DNA from: Duncaniella dubosii
Lineage (GTDB): Bacteria > Bacteroidota > Bacteroidia > Bacteroidales > Muribaculaceae
Length of the DNA: 64,000 nt
Direction: 5' to 3'
Assembly: GCF_004803915.1 (NCBI RefSeq)
Contig: NZ_CP039396.1
Coordinates: 3,162,001 to 3,226,000 of the forward strand
Numbering within the stretch: the stretch's first letter is position 1; every line of letters begins with the position of its first letter. The translations under genes and the position numbers were made by a program. Positions 1-8,696 of the stretch are shown here, piece by piece. The notes beneath the pieces were generated by a model. The model saw only the letters and a program-made list of their open reading frames with translations, was not told where the DNA came from and searched no databases.

Positions 1-490
1 TTATGGCAAGAGTTATACGTTCATACTTATCATAGTTAAAATTATCGTTACGACGTGGATCAGTCAGATCCTGAGTACGACGAATCTTCTCCATGAAGTC
101 GACTGCCGGATTGTTTTTCTTGGAATAATGTTCGCGTTTCGGTCTTGCAATCACCTCACCAAGCATTACCCCGGTCGGATGCAGATCTATGTCAAGATTT
201 ACAGTGCCTGACTTGGGCTTAACCGCGAGAGTCTTGTCGCCATAGCCTATAGCCGAAGCAAAAATACTGTCAAAACTCAGCGAAGTTGAAATCGTATATC
301 GTCCATCGTCATCTGTCAGGACACCTCGTTCAGTCCCTTTAAGCATTACAGTGGCAAACGAAACCGGCTCACGAGAAACGGAATCACGCACAACACCTGT
401 CACTGTCACATTGACAGCGATGACACTAAATGAGGACAGAATGTAGACTAAAAATATGATGATGCGCAAATGCGGGCGCAAATTGACCAT
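1..490 (-). CDS. DUF5686-type outer-membrane protein with carboxypeptidase-like regulatory domain (5' part only)
   Basis: The gene runs off the left edge; about 163 N-terminal residues are visible. The ATG at 488-490 is followed by a hydrophobic signal segment (IIIFLVYILSSFSVIA). Next comes a carboxypeptidase-D-like beta-sandwich (VTGVVRDSVSREPVSFATV, then GVLTDDDGRYTI). The start of a second domain follows, with NPAVDFMEKIRR and YDKYERI. This order is typical of Bacteroidetes DUF5686 proteins, which are predicted outer-membrane proteins of unknown function. Family assignment rests on these motifs alone, because the bulk of the protein lies outside the window. Confidence 0.75.
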   Translation of the reverse strand, partial: MVNLRPHLRIIIFLVYILSSFSVIAVNVTVTGVVRDSVSREPVSFATVMLKGTERGVLTDDDGRYTISTSLSFDSIFASAIGYGDKTLAVKPKSGTVNLDIDLHPTGVMLGEVIARPKREHYSKKNNPAVDFMEKIRRTQDLTDPRRNDNFNYDKYERITLAI

Positions 491-619
491 ATGGAATCGT
501 TGCAAATCGTGACAATCTTCTTTAACTTTGCAAAAGTAGATATAATCGACAATATTAACACTATTGCCGGTATCCATTTTCACTATTTTAACACTCACAA
601 GACTAAAAAACGCTTCTGC

Positions 620-1087
620 ATGGCAAAAGAAATTGAACGTAAATTCCTTGTAACCAATACATCATTCATATCCAAAGCCGAATCATCGACGAATATCCGC
701 CAAGCATATATTTCGACAAATCCAGATTCAACAGTGCGTCTGCGAATCAAAGACTCACAAGCCTATATGACTGTCAAAGGGCGCAACAACGGAGCGGAAC
801 GCGATGAATGGGAGTTTTCAATACCCTATTCCGATGCCTGTGAAATGGCCCGGAAACTATGCGGCGGTTTTTCAATTGACAAAACACGTTATATCGTAGA
901 CCACGAAGGCTGGAAATGGGAAATCGATGTATTCCACGGTCGGCATGAAGGGCTGATTGTAGCAGAGATCGAACTGCCGTCAGCTGAATGTCAGCCGCCT
1001 TTGCCTAAATTTATAGGTAAAGAGGTCACCGGCGATGCGAGATACTACAATTCCATGCTGTCGTTGAACGCGGGCATTCCTGTATAA
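620..1087 (+). CDS. CYTH domain protein (ThTPase/inorganic triphosphatase-like)
   Basis: A 155-residue protein that is essentially one CYTH domain. The start is ATG at 620, because the signature EIERKF (ExExK type) begins at residue 4; the upstream extension of the frame has no domain. Further CYTH-like strands are visible: TVRLRIKD, AYMTVKGRNNG, EWEFSIPY, KWEIDVFHG and IVAEIELPS, supplying the charged tunnel residues that bind triphosphate and metal. CYTH enzymes hydrolyse inorganic triphosphate or thiamine triphosphate, or make cAMP in a few lineages. Short bacterial forms are usually triphosphatases, but the substrate cannot be read from sequence. It is followed 11 nt later by the YgbA-like gene and is probably co-transcribed. 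Confidence 0.85.
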   Translation: MAKEIERKFLVTNTSFISKAESSTNIRQAYISTNPDSTVRLRIKDSQAYMTVKGRNNGAERDEWEFSIPYSDACEMARKLCGGFSIDKTRYIVDHEGWKWEIDVFHGRHEGLIVAEIELPSAECQPPLPKFIGKEVTGDARYYNSMLSLNAGIPV

Positions 1088-1098
1088 GCGAAGATGAA

Positions 1099-1395
1099 AT
1101 GGCAAAATATTCACGCATAGAAAAAGAAAAACGCACTATCGAAATGATGATAAGGCTTTACTGCCGCCGTCATGAGAAAAACGGGATGCTATGCGACAAG
1201 TGCCGTGAGCTGCTTGCTTACGCACATGCCAGACTCTCACGATGTCCGTTCGGCGATAAGAAACAGTCCTGCAGACATTGCCCTATTCATTGCTACTCCC
1301 CATCAATGCGGAATCAAATCAGAGTTGTCATGCGCTACTCCGGCCCAAGGATGCTGTTGTTTGCGCCTATAGAGTTTCTTAGACACTTGAAGTGA
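1099..1395 (+). CDS. nitrous oxide-stimulated promoter family protein (YgbA-like)
   Basis: A 98-residue Cys-rich protein. Cysteines occur in CRRHEKNGMLCDKCREL and CPFGDKKQSCRHCPIHCY, and the protein ends with a basic segment (MRNQIRVVMRYSGPRML). This pattern is that of the YgbA/'nitrous oxide-stimulated promoter' family. In E. coli ygbA belongs to the NsrR nitrosative-stress regulon (known for the family; no NsrR-type site is visible here). The clustered cysteines suggest a metal or Fe-S site, which is inference. It lies 11 nt downstream of the CYTH gene and converges with folC, 25 nt away. Confidence 0.8.
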   Translation: MAKYSRIEKEKRTIEMMIRLYCRRHEKNGMLCDKCRELLAYAHARLSRCPFGDKKQSCRHCPIHCYSPSMRNQIRVVMRYSGPRMLLFAPIEFLRHLK

Positions 1396-1420
1396 ATACC
1401 TTCCGAGGGCTCATGCTCTA

Positions 1421-2706
1421 TCATAAGGTTTCAAGCTTGATGTCGGCTACAAGGAAATTGCTTCCGGCAACAAGTATGAGGTCATCAGCTCCAGCTGATT
1501 GCTTCGCCAATGAGAGAGCCTCGTTGACATCCGGGACAACCGTTCCCGACAAGCCAAATTCCAATGCTTTCGCCGCAAGCAGATCGGCCGGAAGTCCACG
1601 CGGGACTGACGGCGCGGAAAATATATAGCCTTATCTACATTTATGTCGGAAATCTTCTGCAGAATCGCAGATATGTCTTTATCATTCACAAATCCGACAA
1701 TCAGATGAAGCTTTCCGCATCCGCACGACGAGAGCTGATGTGCAATATACTCCCATCCTCCGATATTATGCCCCGTATCACAGACGGTAAGAGGCGTTTT
1801 ACATATCGTCATCCACCGTCCGATCAAACCGGTGTCACCACAAACATTCGCAAAACCGGCTCTGACAGCGTCTGGGGTTATTGCAAACCCGTTCTCAATC
1901 AACCGTTGGATAGCACAGAGAATCGTAGCCGTATTTTTTATCTGGCACTCTCCGGCAAGCTCACCGACTATCTCACCGAAAGGAGTAGATTGATAGATAA
2001 TTTTCCCCTCCTCTATTCGTCCCGCAACACTGTCTGCAAAATATATTGGCGCCCCGACCTCCTTTGCCTTATCGATAAAAACCGGCTCTGTCTCCGACAG
2101 CCGCTCTCCAACCACGACAGGCACTCCGGGTTTGATTATCCCAGCCTTCTCATAAGCAATCTTCTCGACAGTATCTCCGAGTAGCCCTGTATGGTCAAGC
2201 GATATATTGGTGATAATGCTCAGACAAGGCGAAATAATATTGGTGCTGTCAAGTCGTCCTCCAAGACCTGTTTCAATCACGGCGACATCGACTTTTTCAT
2301 TCGCAAAGTGTTCAAACGCCATTGTAGAGGTCAGCTCAAAAAAACTTGGATAAAGTTCACTGCCTGAAGCTTCGCTTTTCCATCGTTCCACGAAGTCAAC
2401 CACTGATGCTTGAGGAATTTTACGTCCATTCACGCGTATACGTTCACGGAAATCAAAAATATGCGGCGACGTGTAGAGCCCGACTTTAAGACCAGCACGC
2501 GCAAGAACAGCAGCCAACGTATGCGCTGTCGACCCTTTGCCGTTAGTCCCGGCTATATGGATTGTCGGATACGCTCTGTGTGGATTCCCGAAAATATCAT
2601 CAAGGGCTATTGAGGTGGCAAGCCCCGGTTTATAGGCCGATGCCCCGTCTCGCTGAAATACAGGCAGAGAGTTATATAAAAAATCAATCGCGTCCTGATA
2701 AGTCAT
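1421..2706 (-). CDS. folC: FolC: dihydrofolate/folylpolyglutamate synthase, one apparent frameshift near the 3' end
   Basis: This Mur-ligase-type enzyme adds glutamate to dihydropteroate and to folates. The start is ATG at 2704-2706 (MTYQDAIDFLYNSLPVFQRD); the longer upstream frame has no family similarity. The P-loop HIAGTNGKGST, the DSTN segment and the GLGGRLDSTNI motif are intact. Near 1615-1620 the frame shifts by one base: the open frame turns into nonfamily residues after DKAIYF. The other frame continues with APSVPRGLPADLLAAKA, then LILVAGSNFLVADI, and stops at 1421-1423. Restoring one T or C gives 428 aa, normal for the family. The last 60-70 residues are the ones affected. It is one of six such lesions in this window. 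Confidence 0.85.
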
Positions 2707-2779
2707 AACTGAATAATAAAAACTTAGCTCGTTATACTCTATTACAATAGTACTTGGATTATACTTAATTTCCCCGACT

Positions 2780-3349
2780 TCAATATATGATCCATCCTGC
2801 AAAGCCGGCAAGACAGATAATCAAAATCGGATGCCATTTCACCCAATAGACAAGCACAAAGGCCGCGATACACAACACGATACTCCAGAGCACCTGTGTA
2901 TTTTCCTCGCCAAAATTTGCTGAATTCATCAACAGCAATGCGGCTGATACAATCAGGCCAACAACAACAGGACGCAAACCTGCAAAAATACCTTTGACAA
3001 CAACACTGTCTTTATGTCTGCGTATCAGATGGCTCGTAAAAGCGACAAGGATAAACGACGGAAGAACTACGACAAGCGTACAGATAAGCGAACCAAGTAT
3101 ACCATAAAGAGGCGAGGCAAAAGCATCGGAATATTCAGCCGGAGCGACATATCCTATGTAGGTAGCCGAATTGATTCCGATAGGGCCCGGTGTCATCTGA
3201 GAAATTGCAACTATATCAGTAAACATCTGCTCTGTAATCCACCCCGGGCCTACAATTTCCCTTTCGATAAGTGCAAGCATGGCGTAGCCACCGCCAAATC
3301 CGAAAAGTCCGATTTTAAGATATGACCATATCAGTTTAATGTAAATCAT
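2780..3349 (-). CDS. chromate transporter, short-chain subunit B
   Basis: A 189-residue CHR-family half transporter. The signature FGFGGGYAMLALIEREIV, followed by a TPGPIGINSATYIGY segment, marks one CHR domain of about five to six membrane segments. Short CHR proteins are encoded as adjacent pairs that together equal one full-length ChrA. This start overlaps the stop of the preceding partner gene by 4 nt (ATGA), so the two are translationally coupled. Substrate is chromate in characterised members, but sulfate or another anion is possible in an anaerobe. folC follows 73 nt downstream on the same strand. Confidence 0.85.
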   Translation of the reverse strand: MIYIKLIWSYLKIGLFGFGGGYAMLALIEREIVGPGWITEQMFTDIVAISQMTPGPIGINSATYIGYVAPAEYSDAFASPLYGILGSLICTLVVVLPSFILVAFTSHLIRRHKDSVVVKGIFAGLRPVVVGLIVSAALLLMNSANFGEENTQVLWSIVLCIAAFVLVYWVKWHPILIICLAGFAGWIIY

Positions 3350-3948
3350 AGCTCCTCATCCTCCTTTCTGATTTCTTTTTCAACTTTCTGAAGTGATTTC
3401 ACATGGTGGGAAAACCAAAGCCATCCGAAAAATCCACCTGTCACGATATAAAGTATCGGATTGGACACTACAGGCCATTTTGAATATATCAATAAGGCTA
3501 CTCCTATCGGTATCACAATCGTCTTCCATCCTATTTTTGCTGCTTTCGCCGACGAGATGACAGGGGCTATAATCAAAGCCACAACCGCCGGGCGCACTCC
3601 TTTAAATATAGCCGAAAGAGTCGGATTATTCTTAATAAGATCAGGAGTAAGGAAAATCGCTATACAGAGAATTATCATGAACGACGGCAATATGCACCCT
3701 GCCGCAGCGGCAATCGAACCTTTCATACCGCGAAGCTTATCGCCGACAGCAACCGAGATGTTGACTGCCAATATTCCCGGCAAGGACTGTGCAACGGCAA
3801 GGAGGTCGAGAAACTCTTCGCGCTCTATCCAATGATGCTTGTCGACTATCTCCTTTTCGATTATTGAAATCATGGCCCATCCACCACCGAAGGTGAATGC
3901 TCCTATTTTAAAAAAAGACAGAAACAGTTGTAGACAGATTCTATTCAT
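3346..3948 (-). CDS. chromate transporter, short-chain subunit A
   Basis: A 200-residue CHR-family half transporter and the first gene of the pair. The N-terminal signature FTFGGGWAMISIIEKEIV parallels the motif in the downstream partner. The SLPGILAVNISVAVG segment replaces TPGPIGINSATYIGY of the other half. About six hydrophobic segments and a charged C-terminal tail (KEIRKEDEEL) are visible. The pair should form a heteromeric inner-membrane anion transporter. A promoter-like -7 element on the minus strand lies at 4051-4058. Confidence 0.85.
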   Translation of the reverse strand: MNRICLQLFLSFFKIGAFTFGGGWAMISIIEKEIVDKHHWIEREEFLDLLAVAQSLPGILAVNISVAVGDKLRGMKGSIAAAAGCILPSFMIILCIAIFLTPDLIKNNPTLSAIFKGVRPAVVALIIAPVISSAKAAKIGWKTIVIPIGVALLIYSKWPVVSNPILYIVTGGFFGWLWFSHHVKSLQKVEKEIRKEDEEL

Positions 3949-4272
3949 AAATTTACATTTATGAATCCTAATAGCGAGGTGTACGATATTTCCATCTGTA
4001 TTTCAAGACTATAGCACACCGCTAATGAAGACTCTATTATTTTTAGAGCGCAAATTTACTAAAAAATGGTTAAAGAAGATATAAAATCAACTTTTCACAT
4101 ATCGGTTTGTTATAAGTATAAAGATTTGGGCAAGCAACGGCATAATATGAAAATGCCGATTTGAGTCAGAGAAACACACACATGACCTATAATATATGTA
4201 AACCCAACTCCAATAATCCAGACTACGAAAAAACATAAATAATCATCAATTCTAATTTTCATACTTACAATT
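3949..4272. other. AT-rich divergent intergenic region, chromate transporter / frc
   Basis: This 324-bp spacer separates the leftward chr/folC unit from the rightward oxalate genes. On the minus strand CAAATTTA at 4051-4058 is a match to the Bacteroidetes -7 element (TAAATTTG) about 100 nt upstream of the chr start; its -33 box is poor. I found no clear TTTG-N19/20-TAnnTTTG pair for frc. No ORF or RNA gene is recognisable. Confidence 0.45.
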
Positions 4273-5570
4273 ATGAACACTGCACCTCTTCAAGGAATCA
4301 AGGTGATAGACTTCACCGAAGTACAATCAGGTCCTTCATGTACTCAGATGCTCGCTTGGCTCGGAGCTGATGTCATCAAAATTGAACGCCCCGGCAAAGG
4401 TGATGCCACCCGTAAAGAACTACAATTTGACCCTGACTGCCCAAGTTATTACTTCCTACAGTTAAATTCAGACAAGAAATCACTTACCCTTGATGCAAAG
4501 ACGCCCGACGGAAAAGCAATCCTTACAAAGCTTCTTGAAACCGCCGACGTATTTATTGAGAACCTTCATCCCGGAGCAATGGACAAACTCGGATTCAGCT
4601 GGGAAGAAGTCCACAAACTTAATCCTAAATGTATTTACGGCACAATCAAGGGATTCCCGATATCATCGAAATATAAAGACCTCAAGGCATACGAACCTGT
4701 AGCGCAGGTAACAGCCGGCGCAGCCTCAACTACCGGATGGTGGCAAGGTCCTGACAATGTGCCTACACAGTCAGGAGCCGCACTTGGCGACTCGAACACC
4801 GGCATGCACCTTCTCATCGGTATCCTTTCAGCCCTGTTACAGCGCGAAAAGACCGGTGAAGGCTGCTACGTATATCAGTCTATGCACAATGCCTGCCTTA
4901 ACCTCTGTCGTATCAAGACCCGTGATCAGCTCACCCTTGACCGCCTTGGTTACCTCACACAGTTCCCGCAGTACCCGAATGAAAAATTCGGTAATTTCGT
5001 TCCGCGTAGTGGTAATCAGGAAGGTAGCGGCGTGCTTGGCTGGACATATAAATGTAAAGGCTGGGAAACTGACCCCAACGCATATGTTTATGTAATCCTT
5101 CAGCGCGATGCTAAGAGTTTCGAACTTGCATGCAAGGCTTTGGATTTGAAGACTGGCTTACAAATCCTGACTTCAATACCGCTGACGCCCGCGACAAGCA
5201 TAAACAGGAAATCTACAAGAGAATCGAATCGTTCACAATCAACAAGACCAAATTTGAAGTGACCGAGCTTCTCTCGAAAGCAGCAGTGCCTGTTGGTCCT
5301 GTCTTGTCAACCAAGGAAATCATGGATGACCAGAGCCTCTATGACGGCAACACACTCGTCAAAATCAATCAGGGCGGCAAGGTCGGTGAGTTTGTGACTG
5401 TCGGATGCCCGTTTACTCTCTCAAATTATCAGCCGACATACGGCCCGTGTCCTGAACTTGGAGGAAACACAACAGAAGTTCTTAAAGCATACGGATATAC
5501 AGACGAACAGATTGCAGCATTCGCAGCCAACCATACGACAACTCCCATGCCCAAGCCTGCGGAGAAATAG
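4273..5570 (+). CDS. frc: Frc: formyl-CoA:oxalate CoA-transferase, one apparent frameshift
   Basis: A class III CoA-transferase moving CoA from formyl-CoA to oxalate, giving oxalyl-CoA and formate. The N-terminus [18 protein letters not shown] is the family CoA-binding start. Asp173 in [13 protein letters not shown] corresponds to the catalytic Asp of the Oxalobacter enzyme, and the GGNTTEVLK segment is near the C-terminus. At 5142-5143 the frame breaks: GCTTTGGATTTG should read GCTTTGGGATTTG, giving [13 protein letters not shown]. With that G restored the protein is 432 aa, matching known Frc of about 428. All key residues are present, so this is probably a working gene with a sequence error. 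oxc follows after a terminator-like hairpin. Confidence 0.93.
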
Positions 5571-5632
5571 ACATCTGCATAATCTGGAACTCACACTCAA
5601 CGAAATCTAAATTTCATTTTTACAATCATAAG

Positions 5633-5697
5633 CGAGGGGACAATTTCCTATTGTCTGCCATGCAGATTCAATTGAGAATTGTCCCCTCGTTTCTTTT
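5633..5697 (+). terminator. terminator-like hairpin between frc and oxc
   Basis: A 13-bp perfect stem pairs 5633-5645 (CGAGGGGACAATT) with 5677-5689, followed by TTTCTTTTT. The 31-nt loop could fold further. The position, 62 nt after frc and 63 nt before oxc, would terminate or attenuate transcription inside the oxalate module. No promoter is evident in the short stretch before oxc. Confidence 0.8.
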
Positions 5698-5759
5698 TAG
5701 ATTTATTGAGTTCAAATACAGAAAACAACGTCTATCAATCAACTATCAAATCTATCATT

Positions 5760-7504
5760 ATGGCAACTAACAATAATATCGCCCCACAGCAATCCGCTCC
5801 CCATTTCCCGGAGCAGGTGACAGGAATGTATATATTAGCGAGGGCGCTTAAAAACGTAGGCATTGAAAATGTCTACGGTCTTGTCGGCATACCTATTACC
5901 GAGGCCGCTTACCTCGTTCAGGGGCAAGGCATACGTTTTGTAGGCTTTCGCCATGAACAGCAAGCCGGCATGGCAGCCGCAACCGAAGGCTTTCTGACAA
6001 AGAAACCCGGAGTACTCATGACCGTATCGTCTCTCGGATTCATGAACGGTCTGACAGCAACCGCAAACGCCACCGTCAATTGCTATCCGATGATTCAGAT
6101 TTCCGGAGCAAGCGATCCGACGATGGTCGACATGAACATGGGCACCTACGAACAGCTCGACCAGTTCAACACGGCCAAACCGTTGGTCAAGGCAGCCTTC
6201 CGCTGTAGCCATGCCAAGGATATACCCTCTGCTGTCGCCCGTGCGTATCGTGCTGCCGTTTCAGGACGCCCGGGCGGTGTCTATATCGACATGACAACAC
6301 CTGCGCTGGGTGAAATCATGGATCGCGAGGAGGCAGAAAAACTCCTCTATCAGCCTGTCGATGTCTATTCGCCTGTTGCGCCCAATGATGTCGCCGTCGA
6401 ACGAGCCGTCGAGCTTCTCGCTTCCGCCAAACGTCCGGCAATACTTCTCGGTAAAGGAGCAGCCTACGCACAAGTCGACGATAAAATCAAGACAATCATA
6501 GAGAAATACAATATCCCTACTTCCCGATGTCAATGGCCAAGGGCCTTATGCCCGATGCCGGACCATTGAGCGCGCTGTCATGCCGTTCTACCATAATGGA
6601 GAAAGCGGACGTCGTCATGATTATCGGTGCTCGTCTAAACTGGCTGCTCTCGTTCGGACACGGAGGCAAGTGGAATCCGAACATGAAATTTATCCAGCTT
6701 GATGTCGAGCCTCAGGAAATTGATGTAAACGTTCCTATTGCAGCACCTGTAGTTGGCGATATGGGACTTGCTCTCGATGCCATGCTTGCAAAGATGGATA
6801 GCAAAAAGATGAGTACAGACCCCACATGGATTCCGGCACTGCAGCAGGAGACAAAAGAAAAGGATGCCAAATTTGCGACGCGCCTATCTGATGCCAAATC
6901 GCTGATGCCAATGCACCACTGGACAGCCCTCGGAGTTGTCAAGCCTATTATCGAATCCAATCCTGATGTCATCCTTATTAACGAAGGTGCAAACACACTT
7001 GACGACACCCGCGATGCCATCAATATGTCACTCCCGCGCCACCGCGTTGACTGCGCTACATGGGCGATCATGGGCATGGGCATGGGTTCGACCGTCGGGG
7101 CCGCAGTTGCGACAGGCAAATCGGTCGTAGCTATCGAGGGGGACTCTGCATTCGGGTTCTCAGGAATGGATTTCTCAACAATCTGCCGTTTCAACCTGCC
7201 GGTAACCGTTGTGATTTTCAACAATGGAGGCATCTACAACGGCATCGGCGTTCCGCTTGACAAGACGACAGACCCCGCTCCTACCACCCTTGACATTCAT
7301 GCCCGTTACGATAAACTCGGAGCAGCCTTCGGCGCTCAGACCTATTATGTTCAGACTCCCGACGAACTTGACAAGGCTCTGCGCGAGAGCATCGCAAGCA
7401 AGAAACCATGTCTTATCGACGTGCAGCTTGCCGCAGACTCAGGTAAGGAATCAGGCCATATCGGCTATCTGAATCCGGCACCTCTTCAGGATATCACCGT
7501 TTAA
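5760..7504 (+). CDS. oxc: Oxc: oxalyl-CoA decarboxylase, one apparent frameshift
   Basis: A ThDP-dependent decarboxylase turning oxalyl-CoA into formyl-CoA and CO2, which feeds formyl-CoA back to Frc. The start is ATG at 5760, giving a short tail before FPEQVTGMYILARALKNVGIENVYGLVGIP. The ThDP glutamate lies in GFRHEQQAGMAAA. The ThDP/Mg motif is GDSAFGFSGMDF, ending in the NN of VVIFNNGG. At 6515-6517 the run CCC should be CCCC: the frame then reads NIPYFPMSMAKGLMPDAG, a hallmark of Oxc. Corrected length is 581 aa, against about 568 in Oxalobacter. The break falls in the central domain, so uncorrected the enzyme would be lost. Confidence 0.93.
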
Positions 7505-7530
7505 GGAAATTTCCCGAAATAACGCGACTC

Positions 7531-7580
7531 ACACGGGCGCATAGGAAATCTGACATATAAAATCAGCCATGCGCCCGTGT
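7531..7580 (+). repeat. stem-loop between oxc and the AEC transporter gene
   Basis: A 12-bp perfect stem pairs ACACGGGCGCAT (7531-7542) with ATGCGCCCGTGT (7569-7580). The loop contains a minor CTGA/TCAG pairing. No U-tract follows, so it is more likely an mRNA-stability or processing element than a strong terminator. Confidence 0.6.
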
Positions 7581-7615
7581 CAATAAAAGTCAAACTCATC
7601 ATCAATTCATAGTTT

Positions 7616-8587
7616 ATGAAACACATTATCCTTTATGCCATCGTCCCTATAATCGTAGTGATGCTGGCCGGTTACATTTCGGGAAAGAAGGGTATTTTCT
7701 CAGGTGAAGACGCAAAGAAATTCAATAAAGTAGTGCTTGACTACGCCCTTCCTGCAGCCCTGTTCGTGTCAATCGTACAGGCAAGCCGCGAAATGCTCGC
7801 CAGAGATATTAAGCTTTCGCTTATTTCGCTTGTCGGAATCATGCTCTGCTTCATGATTGTCTACTTTGTGTTCCTTATGTTTAAAAAGAATACAGGCGCT
7901 GACGCTGCGATTTCGGCTCTTATCAGTGGTTCACCAACCATCGGCTTCCTCGGATTTGCGGTACTTGAACCGATTTTCGGCACGACCCCCTCAGTGGCAC
8001 TCGTAGTTGCAATCGTCGGTATCGTTGTCAATGCAGTCGGTATCCCTGTAGGTCTGTCTCTTCTCAACGCATCACTTGAGAAACAAAATCCCGGTTCTTC
8101 CAAAAACAAAAGTGCATGGGCACCTGTGATTCATGCCCTCGAACAGCCGGTAGCATGGGCCCCTATTCTTGCTGTCATCTGGGTGGTAGTCGGTATACCT
8201 TGGCCGGAATGGGCAAGCCCATCGTTTGATCTTATAAAAGGTGCGAACGCATCAATGGCCGTATTCTCTGCAGGTATTACACTTTCAGCAATCAAAATCT
8301 CAATTGACTGGCAGGTCATACTTGGTTCAATACTTAAAATGGTGATGATGCCGGCAGTCATCCTGATCATGGGACTCATTTTCCACATGGATCCCCTCAA
8401 CCTAAAGATGCTTGTCGTAGCCGCAGCTCTGCCACCGGCATTCTCCGGAATCATCATCGCTGACGAATACGACACTTATGTGGCGGAAGGCACATCATCA
8501 CTGACTCTTTCAGTAATCTTATTTATCGGATTCTGCCCGCTATGGTTGTGGATAACAGACATGTGTGTACACTCCGCAGCGCTCTAA
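7616..8587 (+). CDS. AEC family transporter, candidate oxalate/formate permease
   Basis: A 323-residue integral membrane protein of the auxin efflux carrier (AEC) family, with about ten hydrophobic segments. Family features include the N-terminal IVPIIVVMLAGYISGKKGIFS, a polar break LISGSPTIGFLGFAVLEPIFG, and a C-terminal half with LPPAFSGIIIADEYD. Its place after frc and oxc matches the E. coli yfdW-yfdU-yfdV cluster, where the Oxc/Frc pair is also followed by an AEC permease. From that context I infer import of oxalate, perhaps with formate exit. Substrate is not determinable from sequence. It is flanked by hairpins on both sides. Confidence 0.85.
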   Translation: MKHIILYAIVPIIVVMLAGYISGKKGIFSGEDAKKFNKVVLDYALPAALFVSIVQASREMLARDIKLSLISLVGIMLCFMIVYFVFLMFKKNTGADAAISALISGSPTIGFLGFAVLEPIFGTTPSVALVVAIVGIVVNAVGIPVGLSLLNASLEKQNPGSSKNKSAWAPVIHALEQPVAWAPILAVIWVVVGIPWPEWASPSFDLIKGANASMAVFSAGITLSAIKISIDWQVILGSILKMVMMPAVILIMGLIFHMDPLNLKMLVVAAALPPAFSGIIIADEYDTYVAEGTSSLTLSVILFIGFCPLWLWITDMCVHSAAL

Positions 8588-8613
8588 TTCAAATTTAAGA
8601 ATCCTAAACCACA

Positions 8614-8644
8614 GGACATAAGGGAATGGCATTCCCTTATGTCC
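8614..8644 (+). terminator. stem-loop after the AEC transporter gene
   Basis: A 14-bp perfect stem (8614-8627 with 8631-8644, both containing the AAGGGAAT/ATTCCCTT core) closes a 3-nt loop. Only a weak T-rich tail (ACTATTTATCC) follows, so termination is likely partial. Confidence 0.65.
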
Positions 8645-8696
8645 ACTATTTATCCTCTCTCAAACCTACCCATCACTTTATCAATGAAAAACGGAG

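Noticed and set aside
1564..2184. A 206-codon plus-strand open frame
   Set aside because: It lies antisense inside folC, has no domain pattern, and the minus-strand frame carries clear family motifs.
4273..7504. Programmed frameshifting in frc and oxc
   Set aside because: No slippery heptamer or downstream pseudoknot was seen, and the same one-base loss occurs in unrelated genes.
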